A stretch of 64,000 bases of DNA from Desulfobacter sp. (GCA_028768525.1 CP054837.1:1160001-1224000); one strand, 5' to 3'. Shown: positions 25,991 through 34,558, counted from the first letter of the stretch. Numbers and translations: made by a program. Notes: generated by a model from the sequence alone, not told the origin.

Positions 25991-26686
25991 TTAATGAGCT
26001 TCCTCAATGGCACCGGCGATGTACATGGTGGGCAGGAGGAAAAATACAATGGCCTGGATCAGGGATACCAGGATGCCCATTGCCATGATGGGAAGGGGAA
26101 CCAGGAAAGGTCCTGCCAGCATCAGCAGAATACCCACAACCAGTTCGTGGCCCATCATGTTGCCGAAGAGACGGAGGGTGAGGGAGAGTACCCTTGCCAG
26201 GTGGCCGATGACTTCAATGACGAAGAACAGGGGCATCAGGGCAGGTACAGGTCCCAGAAAATGTTTGATATATTTGGCGCCGTGTTTCTGGATACCGATA
26301 ACATGGCTCCAGGAAACAACGATAATGGCCAGCGCCACAGTGGTATTAATATTTGCAGTGGGCGGATAAAGGGTGGGAACCAGGCCGAACAGGTTGCCCA
26401 GTAGAACAAAAAGGAAAACGGTCAGCAGCAGGGGAAAGGACTTTCTGCCCTCTTCACCGGTGATGCCCACCATAAACTCTTCAAGACCTGAGATAATGAC
26501 CTCAAAAACATTCTGAGCGGTTTTGGGGACCATTGCAACCCCTTTGCCGCCGAGCCAGCCCAGAACAACTAAAACAATCATGGCCAGCCACATGTAAGTA
26601 ACATGGGGATGCGCAGCAGCCCACGCTTCCGCATTTTTTCCGAACAAACCGAACACTGAAGTAAGAAACAAATATGGATGTTCCAC
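25991..26686 (-). CDS. atpB: ATP synthase F0 subunit a
   Basis: The 231-residue membrane protein has five to six hydrophobic segments and the essential stator arginine in SLTLRLFGNMMGHE (about residues 167-180), facing the c-ring. It forms the ion half-channels. It follows atpI with a one-base gap and precedes atpE by 82 bases. The b, delta and F1 genes are not here, so the complex is encoded at two or more loci, as in several Desulfobacterota. Confidence 0.93.
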   Translation of the reverse strand: MEHPYLFLTSVFGLFGKNAEAWAAAHPHVTYMWLAMIVLVVLGWLGGKGVAMVPKTAQNVFEVIISGLEEFMVGITGEEGRKSFPLLLTVFLFVLLGNLFGLVPTLYPPTANINTTVALAIIVVSWSHVIGIQKHGAKYIKHFLGPVPALMPLFFVIEVIGHLARVLSLTLRLFGNMMGHELVVGILLMLAGPFLVPLPIMAMGILVSLIQAIVFFLLPTMYIAGAIEEAH

Positions 26687-26687
26687 C

Positions 26688-27089
26688 TTAAACCGCCTCC
26701 TTGAATAAGATCCTTGTCAATTCGATCCCCGCTGCAATAAAGGTACTTGCAACAACAACCGAAAGGCCCGCCAGTAGCCCTAACGGATGAACACTATGGG
26801 TTGATATCAAGAGGAAGATAATGGCACCCGTCACCGTAAACCGGATGTAATACTTAAAAAGGAGACTCCCCACCAAGGATTTCCCCTTTTCCATCACAGC
26901 TTCCCTGTTGATATTGTTGCTGACGGTCTTCTTGAGGAGATGGAAATTCACCGTGACTACCAGACCGCCCAGAAAGACCCCCAGATACATTTTCTGGGAG
27001 GCCAGGAACAGGGCAACCAGGCTGCTTGCAAAAAAGAGCAGCCAGTTGGTCCGTGTGATGAAATTTATTATCTTTTCAAGATCCGCCAT
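26688..27089 (-). CDS. atpI: ATP synthase subunit I
   Basis: The 133-residue protein has four hydrophobic helices (about 15-34, 36-55, 80-98, 102-122), typical of the AtpI assembly factor that helps form the c-ring. Conservation in this family is mostly in helix pattern, so the assignment leans on position: it sits between atpZ and atpB in the F0 operon and almost touches atpB. Confidence 0.78.
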   Translation of the reverse strand: MADLEKIINFITRTNWLLFFASSLVALFLASQKMYLGVFLGGLVVTVNFHLLKKTVSNNINREAVMEKGKSLVGSLLFKYYIRFTVTGAIIFLLISTHSVHPLGLLAGLSVVVASTFIAAGIELTRILFKEAV

Positions 27090-27103
27090 TTATTTATCTT
27101 TAA

Positions 27104-27352
27104 TTACTTATTTTTCTTTTCTTCTTCACGCTTATCGATCTCCCTGCCCTTCTGCCCCGCCCGGATGATATTGGAAAAACCGGCGGCAATGCCGAATGCC
27201 AGGCCAACCAGCAGTAGAACAGGCTGTGTGTCGAATTGCTTGTCGAGCCACCACCCCAAGGCCAGACCGATGACGATGGACAGGGCCACCGAGATGCCGA
27301 GGCTTGCAAAATACCCCAGTTCCCGAAAGGTTTTGCCTTTATCCTCATTCAT
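27104..27352 (-). CDS. atpZ: AtpZ/AtpI family small F0 protein
   Basis: The 82-residue protein has two membrane helices (about 13-34 and 43-62) with a short polar turn (WWLDKQFDTQP) and ends in a charged tail of Lys, Glu and Arg. This is the pattern of AtpZ/putative F0F1 subunit proteins, thought to assist assembly or Mg2+/Ca2+ handling. It is the first gene of the F0 operon, 14 bases before atpI. Confidence 0.82.
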   Translation of the reverse strand: MNEDKGKTFRELGYFASLGISVALSIVIGLALGWWLDKQFDTQPVLLLVGLAFGIAAGFSNIIRAGQKGREIDKREEEKKNK

Positions 27353-27409
27353 ATCAGGTCTATCTCTCCTTAACGTGTTTTGCTCTTAAATTATCAAATA
27401 TCTTGAGAG

Positions 27410-27438
27410 CAAATACCATATGCGCAGGGTGAAGTCAA
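27410..27438 (-). promoter_or_regulatory. Candidate sigma-70 promoter of the F0 operon
   Basis: Read leftwards, TTGACT (27433-27438) and TATTTG (27410-27415) are separated by 17 bases. This is a fair -35 and a weaker -10, about 60 bases ahead of the atpZ start. No better candidate was seen in the gap to pgeF. Confidence 0.4.
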
Positions 27439-27525
27439 CGTGAAAAAAAACTTTGGGATCTAAGATGAAATCCCTTGCCATTCATAGCTTTAACCCGCCT
27501 CTCCCATATCCGGAACCACCTTGTT

Positions 27526-28314
27526 TTACTCATCTTTTTTGAATCCGATTACCGTCCCGAACCTGCCGGTCTCTTTTTGGGCACGGTAGGAAAAAAAACG
27601 GTTTGCATTGCATTTTGTACAGATCTCCATGGCAAGGATATGGGAGGGTTTCACTCCCATTTCAACCAGTTGCGCCCTGGAAATTGCCCAGAAATCAAAA
27701 TAATGGGGCCTATTTGTCCGGTACTGCCACAGCGGCCTGGGAATCTCTGTCCGGTAATTGACAAATTCGGCGCAGCAGGGCCCCAGGGACGGGGATATGC
27801 CGGCCAAGACATTTTCCGGCCGGCAGCCAAAATTAGCTGACATGGCGGAGATGCACTTGCCGAGAATATTTGCAACGCTGCCCCGCCATCCGGCATGGAC
27901 ATTGGCAAGGACCCGGTTCACCGGATCAAAAAGAACCACGGCCTGGCAGTCGGCGGTCTGGATCACCAGCCCGAGATCCGCCACGTCCGTGACCACGGCA
28001 TCGGCCGCAGCCGGCCTCAGGGTCTCCCGGGTTTCTCTGTCCCAAACCCATTCCCGGAAATCCATTCCCTGTTTAACCACCAGAATCTCATCCCCGTGGA
28101 CCTGATTAAGGAATACCGCCCGGTCCAGGCCCAGCCTGTCCAGCATCCTGGAACGGTTTTCAGCCACAATCTCCCGGCGGTCGCCGCAGCCCATGCCGAT
28201 ATTCATGGCGGCAAAAGGGCCGGTGCTGTTTCCACCGGCCCGGGAAAAAACGCCGTGTACCAGGCCGGGACAGGCGGACAAATGATCAAATGTCAGCACA
28301 TCAGGAGGCGCCAT
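27526..28314 (-). CDS. pgeF: PgeF/YfiH family laccase-domain protein (peptidoglycan editing factor)
   Basis: The 262-residue protein has the zinc-binding triad of the YfiH fold: a His in NQVHGDEI, a Cys in TADCQAVVL, and a His in VHAGWRGSVANI, plus GISPSLGPCC. Such proteins edit peptidoglycan precursors (L-Ala versus L-Ser) or act on purine nucleosides. The often-used polyphenol oxidase name is not well supported. The frame opens further upstream, but the ATG at 28314 fits the family length and gives a 14-base overlap with rfaE2. Confidence 0.85.
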   Translation of the reverse strand: MAPPDVLTFDHLSACPGLVHGVFSRAGGNSTGPFAAMNIGMGCGDRREIVAENRSRMLDRLGLDRAVFLNQVHGDEILVVKQGMDFREWVWDRETRETLRPAAADAVVTDVADLGLVIQTADCQAVVLFDPVNRVLANVHAGWRGSVANILGKCISAMSANFGCRPENVLAGISPSLGPCCAEFVNYRTEIPRPLWQYRTNRPHYFDFWAISRAQLVEMGVKPSHILAMEICTKCNANRFFSYRAQKETGRFGTVIGFKKDE

Positions 28315-28789
28315 AAAACCGTTTTCCGATCCGCTCAATGATTTTTGTGGTGGAAACCTCCTGTTCAAAGGGAATCCGTTCCACACGGCCGCCGGCGGAT
28401 TTTACAAAATCCCCGCCGATAATCTTGTCTTCCGGCCAATCGGCTCCCTTGACCAGAACATGGGGGACGATGATACGGATCATGTCCCCGGGGTCGGGGG
28501 CATCAAAGAGCACCACATGGTCCACGCATTCAAGGGCCGCCACCACACAGGCCCGCTGTCCCTCCGGCACCACCGGGCGGTCCTCTCCCTTTATCTTCCG
28601 GACGGAGGCATCGGAATTCAGCCCGAGCACCAGGACATCCCCGCAGGCCTTGGCCCGGGCCAGGTAAGAAACATGGCCGGCATGGAGGATATCAAAGCAG
28701 CCGTTGGTAAAGACCACAGTTTTGCCGGCAGTCCGGTAATCGCTGGAAAGCCTGCACATATCGTCCAGGGTGACTATTTTATTATCCAT
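28301..28789 (-). CDS. rfaE2: D-glycero-beta-D-manno-heptose 1-phosphate adenylyltransferase
   Basis: The 162-residue nucleotidyltransferase has the cytidylyltransferase-like motifs TNGCFDILHAGHVSYL (about residues 27-42, with the HxGH catalytic core) and the late TTKII (ISTTKII type). It makes ADP-heptose precursors for the LPS inner core and corresponds to the C-terminal half of HldE, so the kinase must be a separate gene. The ATG at 28789 has an AAGGA box, whereas a longer frame to 28849 has none. Confidence 0.88.
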   Translation of the reverse strand: MDNKIVTLDDMCRLSSDYRTAGKTVVFTNGCFDILHAGHVSYLARAKACGDVLVLGLNSDASVRKIKGEDRPVVPEGQRACVVAALECVDHVVLFDAPDPGDMIRIIVPHVLVKGADWPEDKIIGGDFVKSAGGRVERIPFEQEVSTTKIIERIGKRFYGAS

Positions 28790-29570
28790 ATATATCCTTT
28801 CGTCTGTCTTCTGCGACCGGGATCTGGGCTGCGGCCCGGGCCGGCGCATCCGTATCTATGTCAGCGGTAATAAAACCGGCATCGGAACCGGCCTGGCCCA
28901 TTGTTTCCCCGGAAGGCCCCACAATGGCGGAAGATCCCGGGAATTCAAGCGCCCCGTCACTTCCGGTCCGGTTGCAGCAGAGCATATAACTCTGGTTTTC
29001 AATGGCCCGGGCCCGGAGCAGGGTCTGCCAGTGGGCCACCCTGGGAGCAGGCCACTGGGCAGATACAATGAAAAGCCTTGCCCCGTCAAGGAAAAGCTGC
29101 CGGGCAAGCTCAGGAAACCGCAGGTCGTAACAGATCATCAGCCCAATGCGGCCGAAACCGGTGTCAACAAATACAACCTCATCTCCCGGGGCATAGAACT
29201 CATGCTCAGCGGTCAGCCGGAACAGGTGAAGCTTTCGGTAGCCGCCCTTAACCTGCCCGTCCCGGTCAATGTAATATAAGGTATTGTATACCCGGTCACC
29301 TTCCGCCTCGGGCAGGGTGCCGGCCAGTGCCATGGACCGCGAGCCGGCAAATTGTGCCATCCGCGCCAGGGTCTGCGGGGTACGACGGGCATGGACTGCG
29401 ATATTTTCATTGTCAAACCCGCAGGAAAACAGTTCCGGCAGCACCGCCAGGTCCGCTCCCCGGTCTGCCAGTTCTTCAAGATAGGAAAAGGCCGTACCCA
29501 GATTGGCCTCAATATTTCCGTTGACAATGTCAAACTGGACGGCTGCCGCCCGAAATCCTCTCTTTTCCAT
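28782..29570 (-). CDS. Carbon-nitrogen hydrolase (nitrilase/omega-amidase type)
   Basis: The 262-residue enzyme shows the nitrilase-superfamily triad: Glu in AVLPELFSCGF (about residue 46), Lys in GGYRKLHLF (about 113), and Cys in GLMICYDLRFPE (about 147). It is most like omega-amidases that hydrolyse 2-oxoglutaramate-type amides, but the substrate is uncertain. It overlaps rfaE2 by eight bases and is the first gene of the nitrilase-rfaE2-pgeF operon. Confidence 0.85.
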   Translation of the reverse strand: MEKRGFRAAAVQFDIVNGNIEANLGTAFSYLEELADRGADLAVLPELFSCGFDNENIAVHARRTPQTLARMAQFAGSRSMALAGTLPEAEGDRVYNTLYYIDRDGQVKGGYRKLHLFRLTAEHEFYAPGDEVVFVDTGFGRIGLMICYDLRFPELARQLFLDGARLFIVSAQWPAPRVAHWQTLLRARAIENQSYMLCCNRTGSDGALEFPGSSAIVGPSGETMGQAGSDAGFITADIDTDAPARAAAQIPVAEDRRKDIYG

Positions 29571-29720
29571 GGTTATCCGACTTTTTTTTAATTAGGTGGT
29601 TTTCCTTAATCCGTTAATTTTGTAGCACAAAAAAATAGTTTCGCAAAACAATAAGAAGCGTTTCAACCTCCTGGCCTATGAAACCCAGGATCCCCCCTAA
29701 CCCGCTGTTTTTAAAAAGCC

Positions 29721-29753
29721 TTGACACCGCTATCCGCCTCCATTAGGTAAGAT
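29721..29753 (+). promoter_or_regulatory. Candidate promoter of the attenuated liv-type operon
   Basis: A consensus -35 (TTGACA, 29721-29726) is followed by a poor -10 region (TAGGTA at 29744-29749 with 17-base spacing, or TAAGAT at 29748-29753). A start near 29757 would give a leader of about 175 bases before the attenuator's T run, a usual length for amino acid attenuators. Confidence 0.5.
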
Positions 29754-29784
29754 GATTATCGTGAACAATTAATTTGAGGGTGCA

Positions 29785-29865
29785 ATGTACTTCCGTTATT
29801 TTTTTATATTTAGATGCTTCCGCGGCTTCTTTTTTATGAAGTCTGCCCGGGAAGAGTCGATGTAA
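29785..29865 (+). CDS. Phenylalanine-rich leader peptide of an attenuator
   Basis: The ATG at 29785 follows a GAGGGTG ribosome site at normal spacing and opens a 26-codon frame ending in TAA at 29863-29865. Eight codons specify Phe (codons 3, 6, 7, 9, 12, 15, 16, 17, including one pair and one triplet) and two specify Tyr (codons 2 and 5). This composition is what is seen in phe leader peptides such as PheL and PheM of enterobacteria. The frame ends 26 bases before the attenuator terminator stem. Translation would report charged tRNA-Phe levels. The peptide itself need not have a function. Confidence 0.82.
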   Translation: MYFRYFFIFRCFRGFFFMKSAREESM

Positions 29866-29907
29866 ATCAACGGAAAAGACAACGCAGACTCAAAACCATG
29901 GGCAGAC
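29840..29907 (+). promoter_or_regulatory. Alternative RNA pairings of the Phe attenuator
   Basis: GTCTGCCC (29841-29848, codons 19-22 of the leader) is a perfect complement of GGGCAGAC (29900-29907), which overlaps the ascending arm and loop of the terminator, so their pairing would block termination. The same upstream segment can pair with GCAGACT (29884-29890) through AGTCTGC (29840-29846). A ribosome stalled at the early Phe codons leaves 29841-29848 free. One that reaches the stop codon covers it and lets the terminator form. The folding is inferred by eye, not computed. Confidence 0.65.
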
Positions 29908-29931
29908 CGACACAGGGACCCATGGTTTTTT
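29892..29931 (+). terminator. Attenuator terminator of the liv-type operon
   Basis: An 11-base perfect stem (AAAACCATGGG at 29892-29902, CCCATGGTTTT at 29919-29929) with a 16-base loop is followed by a short T run (29926-29931) and TATATTTT. It stands between the Phe-rich leader and the first structural gene, 100 bases before livK, so it must be read through for expression. Confidence 0.85.
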
Positions 29932-30030
29932 ATATTTTAAGGACTGTGGGCCACCCCCCAGCCCTTTTTTTAGGCGGGCAGCCGGCCGGCTTCATGGGCC
30001 ACTTTAAATTTTTATAAAGGAGAACAAATC

Positions 30031-31170
30031 ATGAAAAAAATGACAATCGCATTGTTGATCCTTACTCTCGCCCTATTGCCGGCCACCGGCGCCGTGGCGG
30101 CGCCCGTCTATAAGATCGGCGGGATTTTCTCATCCACGGGCAGGGCCTCTTTCCTGGGCGACCCTGAAAAAAAGACAATGGAAATGATGGTGGACAAAAT
30201 CAACGCCGCCGGCGGCATTGACGGCCACATGCTCGAAGCAGTGATTTACGATTCCGAAGGGGATCCGGCCAAGGCGGTCTCCGCCGTGAACAAGCTGTTG
30301 CACAAGGATAAGGTTCTGGCCATCATCGGCCCCTCAACCACCCCCACCACCCTGGCCATTGTCAACTTTGTGGAACGGGCCCAGGTTCCCCTGATCTCCT
30401 GCGCTGCCGGCGTGAAGATCACCTCGCCGGTCAAGCCCTGGGTATTTAAAACCGCCCAGAGCGATCTTCTGGCCGTAGCCGCCGTCTACCAGCACATAAA
30501 GGCCGCCGGCATTAAAAAAATCGGTATCCTCACCGTGGCCAATTCCTTTGGAGAGAGCGGCAAAAACCAGTTGCTGACCCAGGCAAAGGAAAACGGCATT
30601 GAGGTCGTAAAGGCGGAAAGCTTCGGCGCCAAGGACACGGACATGACCGCCCAGCTCACTAAAATCAAGGCGGCCGGCCCCGATGCCATTGTCTGCTGGG
30701 GCACCAACCCCGGCCCGGCTGTTGTGGCCAAAAACGCCAAGCAGCTTAAAATTGATATCCCCCTCTACCAGAGCCACGGAGTGGCCTCTCCAAAATTCAT
30801 CGAACTGGCCGGCGATGCGGCCGAAGGCATTATCCTGCCCACCGGCAAAATCCTGGTGACCGGGCTGCTGGATGATTCCGACGCCCAGAAGGGTATCCTG
30901 GAAGGCTACCAGGCCGACTACCAGGGCAAATACAAGGGCAATGTATCCGGCTTCGGCGGTTATGCCTATGATGCCGTGAATATCCTGGCCGGGGCGTTGA
31001 AAGGCAGCGGCGGAGACAAAAACAAGATCCGGGCCGCCCTGGAAGCCACCCAGAGCCATGTGGGCGCCACCGGCGAATTCAACTTCTCGGACAAGGACCA
31101 CAACGGCCTCTCCCCGGAAGCCTTTGTTATGGTTGAAATCAAAGACGGTACCTGGAAACTGATTAAGTAA
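30031..31170 (+). CDS. livK: Branched-chain/aromatic amino acid ABC transporter, substrate-binding protein
   Basis: The 379-residue periplasmic protein has a signal peptide (about 1-23, ending AVAA) and a two-lobe LivJ/LivK fold with segments such as YKIGGIFSSTGRASFLGDPE, GPSTTPTTLAI and SHGVASPKFIELAG. It captures the substrate for the permease pair that follows. The family covers Leu/Ile/Val, aromatic amino acids, amides and aromatic acids. The Phe-rich leader upstream favours an aromatic substrate. It has a strong AAGGAG site and begins the livKHMGF run. Confidence 0.9.
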   Translation: MKKMTIALLILTLALLPATGAVAAPVYKIGGIFSSTGRASFLGDPEKKTMEMMVDKINAAGGIDGHMLEAVIYDSEGDPAKAVSAVNKLLHKDKVLAIIGPSTTPTTLAIVNFVERAQVPLISCAAGVKITSPVKPWVFKTAQSDLLAVAAVYQHIKAAGIKKIGILTVANSFGESGKNQLLTQAKENGIEVVKAESFGAKDTDMTAQLTKIKAAGPDAIVCWGTNPGPAVVAKNAKQLKIDIPLYQSHGVASPKFIELAGDAAEGIILPTGKILVTGLLDDSDAQKGILEGYQADYQGKYKGNVSGFGGYAYDAVNILAGALKGSGGDKNKIRAALEATQSHVGATGEFNFSDKDHNGLSPEAFVMVEIKDGTWKLIK

Positions 31171-31179
31171 AGGGAATCC

Positions 31180-32055
31180 ATGGAGGAAATCATCCAATAC
31201 CTCTTTTCCGGCATTACCACCGGGGCCATTTATGCGGTGATCGCCGTGGGGCTGTCCATGCTGTACAGCTCCACGGAGCTCATCAACTTTGCCCACGGGG
31301 AGTTCGTCATGGTCGGGGCCATGGGCCTGGTCACCCTCTGGGTCCACCTGGCCTGGCCCCTGCCCCTGGCCATTGCCGGCACCATCGCCCTGGGCTGCGC
31401 CCTGGGCCTGCTCTTTGAGCGCTTTGCCATCCGCACCGCCAGAAGCCCCCAGCCCATTGTGCTGGTGATCATCACAGTGGGCGCCTCCATATTTCTGCGG
31501 GGTCTAGGCATGATTGCCTGGGGCAAGGACCCTTTCAGCGTCCCCCCCTTTTCCAGCCATGACTCCATTGAGATCCTGGGTGCTGCACTGCTGCCCCAGT
31601 CGCTGTGGATCGTAGCGGCGGCCGTTGCTTTGGCAGGGGGAATCCATTTTTTCCTGAAAAAAAGCCTTACGGGCAAGGCCATGGTGGCCTGCGCCGTGAA
31701 CAAAAAAGCGGCCTGGCTTACGGGTATCCCATCGGAAAGAATGGCGGTACTGGCCTTTGCCATCAGCACGGGCTGCGGGGCGGTTGCCGGTATTTTCATC
31801 GCCCCCATCACCATGAGCTCCTACGACATGGGCACCATCCTGGGGCTCAAGGGATTCTGTGCCGCCATGATCGGCGGCCTGGGCAGCCTGTGGGGCGCCT
31901 TTGCCGGCGGCATTCTTCTGGGCGTTCTGGAATCCCTAGGTGCGGGCCTGATCTCTTCGGGACTGAAAGATGCCATTGCATTTATTTTACTGCTGCTGAT
32001 TCTCTACGTCCGCCCGGGCGGACTTTTTTCCGCAAAAGAGGCAAAACGGTTTTAA
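31180..32055 (+). CDS. livH: LivH-type ABC transporter permease
   Basis: The 291-residue membrane protein has about eight hydrophobic helices and the family start FSGITTGAIYAVIAVGLSML, with ELINFAHGEFVMVGA and the coupling-helix region GLKGFCAAMIGGLGSLWGAFAGG. It forms half of the import channel with LivM. It begins nine bases after livK, within the same transcript. Confidence 0.92.
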   Translation: MEEIIQYLFSGITTGAIYAVIAVGLSMLYSSTELINFAHGEFVMVGAMGLVTLWVHLAWPLPLAIAGTIALGCALGLLFERFAIRTARSPQPIVLVIITVGASIFLRGLGMIAWGKDPFSVPPFSSHDSIEILGAALLPQSLWIVAAAVALAGGIHFFLKKSLTGKAMVACAVNKKAAWLTGIPSERMAVLAFAISTGCGAVAGIFIAPITMSSYDMGTILGLKGFCAAMIGGLGSLWGAFAGGILLGVLESLGAGLISSGLKDAIAFILLLLILYVRPGGLFSAKEAKRF

Positions 32056-32068
32056 CCGGTAAGAAATT

Positions 32069-33022
32069 ATGGATGACAATAAAAATAAAATCCGGTTGGA
32101 AAACGGCATTTTCATCGCCGTGGTTCTGGCCCTGGGACTGCTTACGGACAACACCTACTACCTGCAGATCATGACCTTCATCGGCATCAACACCCTGCTG
32201 ACCTTGGGATTAAACATGCTCATGGGCTATGCCGGCCAGATTTCCCTGGGCCATGCGGCATTTTACGGTATCGGCGCCTACACCACGGCCATCCTCTCCA
32301 CCACCTACGGGTTTTCCCCATGGACGGCGCTGTGCCTTTCCGTGGGCCTTGCCGTGGCCGTGGCCTTTGTGGTGGGCCTGCCCACCCTCCGCCTGGAGGG
32401 GTACTACCTGGGCATGGGCACCCTGGGCTTTGGCATGATCATCACCATACTATTCCGTGAATGGAGTTCGGTGACCGGCGGCGCCTCCGGATTCGTCGGC
32501 ATTCCCGTTCTTGAAGCGGGCCCTGTCTCCTTTATGTCGGGCAGAAATTATTACTTCCTGGTCTGGGGAACGGTGCTCATTGCCCTGCTCATCTGTCGCA
32601 GGATTCTCTCCTCCCGCATGGGACGGGCGTTGCGTTCCATCCACGACGGTGAAAAGGCAGCCCTGGCCGTGGGGGTGAACACCCATTTTCTCAAACTCCA
32701 GATTTTCATGTTTTCAGCGGCCCTGGGGGCGGTGGCGGGATTTCTTTATGCCCATTTTGTGCTGTTCATCAGCCCGGAGTCCTTTGGATTCATGGTATCG
32801 GTGAAGATGGTGACCATGGTGGTCATCGGAGGCATGGCCAGCGTCTGGGGGGCATTGTTGGGCGCCTCCCTGCTCACCCTGCTCCCCGAGGTCCTCCACG
32901 GGTTTGCCGAATATGAGATGATCATCTTCGGCCTCATTCTCATGGTGGTCATGATATTTCTGCCCCAGGGCCTTACCCGGGGATTTCTGGATATGTACCA
33001 GGCAGCAAGGAAAAAACAATGA
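32069..33022 (+). CDS. livM: LivM-type ABC transporter permease
   Basis: The 317-residue membrane protein carries the family motif LNMLMGYAGQISLGHAAFYG (about residues 48-67), the GLPTLRLEGYYLGMGTL segment, and the cytoplasmic-loop signature GGMASVWGALLGA. It pairs with LivH. Its stop overlaps the ATG of livG by four bases, showing coupled translation. Confidence 0.92.
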   Translation: MDDNKNKIRLENGIFIAVVLALGLLTDNTYYLQIMTFIGINTLLTLGLNMLMGYAGQISLGHAAFYGIGAYTTAILSTTYGFSPWTALCLSVGLAVAVAFVVGLPTLRLEGYYLGMGTLGFGMIITILFREWSSVTGGASGFVGIPVLEAGPVSFMSGRNYYFLVWGTVLIALLICRRILSSRMGRALRSIHDGEKAALAVGVNTHFLKLQIFMFSAALGAVAGFLYAHFVLFISPESFGFMVSVKMVTMVVIGGMASVWGALLGASLLTLLPEVLHGFAEYEMIIFGLILMVVMIFLPQGLTRGFLDMYQAARKKQ

Positions 33023-33807
33023 AACGGCCTGAACTGAACCCTGACATCCATGCCCTGCTGGCGGTGGACTCCCTGACCAAGATGTTCGGCGGGGTCCGGG
33101 CCCAGGACGATATTTCCTTCTCCATTGAACCTGGAATCGTCTGCGGCCTCATCGGCCCCAACGGGGCGGGCAAGACCACTTTGTTCAACATGATCACGGG
33201 CATCTACCCCCCCGACAGGGGGCGTGTGGTTTTCAACGGCAGAGACACAAGAAAAATGGCGGTCCACCAATTGGTTAACGCCGGGATTGCCCGGACCTTC
33301 CAGCATGTGGAACTTTTCGGTTCCATGACGCTGCTGGAGAACGTCCTGGTGGGTATGCATGTCAGGACCCGGTCCGGATTCTGGGGGGCGGTGACCCGGC
33401 TTCCCTTTGTGCTGCGTGAAGAAAAAGCAGCCGTGGAAAAGGCCGAGGCCCTGCTGGAATTCACAGGCCTGATAGATTACGCCGGGAAACCTGCCGGCGA
33501 CCTGCCCGTGGGCCGGCAGAAAACAGCAGAAATCGCCCGGGCCCTGGCATCGGATCCTTTGCTCCTTCTCCTGGACGAGCCCGCAGCCGGCCTGAACGCC
33601 GTGGAAACCGAGGCCTTGGGGCAATTGATCGGACAGGTAAAAGCCGCGGGCGTCACCATGATGCTGGTGGAACACGATATGAGCCTGGCCATGGGCGTCT
33701 CTGACAAGGTGATCGTCCTGGACCAGGGCAGGAAACTGGCCGAGGGGTCTCCAAGACAGATACAGAACAACGAAGCGGTAATGGCCGCCTATCTGGGCCA
33801 GGGGTGA
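33019..33807 (+). CDS. livG: LivG-type ABC transporter ATP-binding protein
   Basis: The 262-residue ATPase has Walker A GPNGAGKTT (about residues 52-60), a signature-like LPVGRQKTAEIARAL in place of LSGGQ, Walker B LLLLDEPAAGL, and an H-loop in VEHDM. The weak signature is usual for LivG. It powers import together with LivF. Confidence 0.92.
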   Translation: MKRPELNPDIHALLAVDSLTKMFGGVRAQDDISFSIEPGIVCGLIGPNGAGKTTLFNMITGIYPPDRGRVVFNGRDTRKMAVHQLVNAGIARTFQHVELFGSMTLLENVLVGMHVRTRSGFWGAVTRLPFVLREEKAAVEKAEALLEFTGLIDYAGKPAGDLPVGRQKTAEIARALASDPLLLLLDEPAAGLNAVETEALGQLIGQVKAAGVTMMLVEHDMSLAMGVSDKVIVLDQGRKLAEGSPRQIQNNEAVMAAYLGQG

Positions 33808-33811
33808 ACAT

Positions 33812-34558
33812 ATGCTGAGAATTAAAAATTTAAAATGCGGTTACGGCAGTATCACCGCCGTCCACGGGGTAAGCCTATCGGTGCAGAAGGGGGAATTGAT
33901 CTCCATTATCGGGGCCAACGGGGCCGGAAAAAGCTCCCTGCTCCTCGCCATCTGCGGACTGATGAAGAGCTGGTCCGGAGAGATTCTCTTCAATGACAAG
34001 CCCCTGGGGGGCATGTCCCCCCCGGCCATTGTCCGGGCCGGGATCAGTATGGTGCCAGAAGGACGGCAGATTTTCTCCCCCCTCAGTGTCATGGACAACC
34101 TTAAGATGGGGGCCTACACCATGTACCGCAAGGGGATGAAATCCGAAGTGGTGCAGGACCTGCAGATGGTGCTGGACATGTTCCCCATCCTCAGGGAGCG
34201 GGCCGACCAGCTTGCCGGCACCCTGTCCGGCGGGGAACAGCAGATGCTTGCCATCGGCCGGGCCCTGATGGCAAGGCCCAGCCTGCTGGTCCTGGACGAG
34301 CCCTCCATGGGGCTTGCCCCTAAAATTGTTGAAATGATTTTCAATACCATCGAAACCCTGAGGACCCAGGGAGTGACCATTCTTTTGGTGGAACAGAACG
34401 CCAGGGCCGCCCTTAAAATTGCCGACCGGGGGTATGTGCTGGAAACCGGCAAAACGGTCCTCCAGGGCAGTGCCGATGAACTGCTGGTGGACGATGATGT
34501 GAAACGCGCCTATCTGGGTCAGGATTACGGAGATTTTTACGACGGGAGGGATAACTAA
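33812..34558 (+). CDS. livF: LivF-type ABC transporter ATP-binding protein
   Basis: The 248-residue ATPase has Walker A GANGAGKSS (about 35-43), the canonical signature LSGGEQQMLAIGRAL, Walker B LLVLDEPSMGLAP, and the closing VEQN. It is the LivG partner. Its stop codon touches the start of the PaaK-like gene with no gap, so the atypical ligase is part of the transporter operon. Confidence 0.92.
   Translation: MLRIKNLKCGYGSITAVHGVSLSVQKGELISIIGANGAGKSSLLLAICGLMKSWSGEILFNDKPLGGMSPPAIVRAGISMVPEGRQIFSPLSVMDNLKMGAYTMYRKGMKSEVVQDLQMVLDMFPILRERADQLAGTLSGGEQQMLAIGRALMARPSLLVLDEPSMGLAPKIVEMIFNTIETLRTQGVTILLVEQNARAALKIADRGYVLETGKTVLQGSADELLVDDDVKRAYLGQDYGDFYDGRDN

Noticed and set aside
29814..30017. 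A 67-codon rightward frame in the attenuator region
   Set aside because: It is in another frame from the Phe-rich leader, has no ribosome site, and would run through the terminator. The leader frame explains the signals better.
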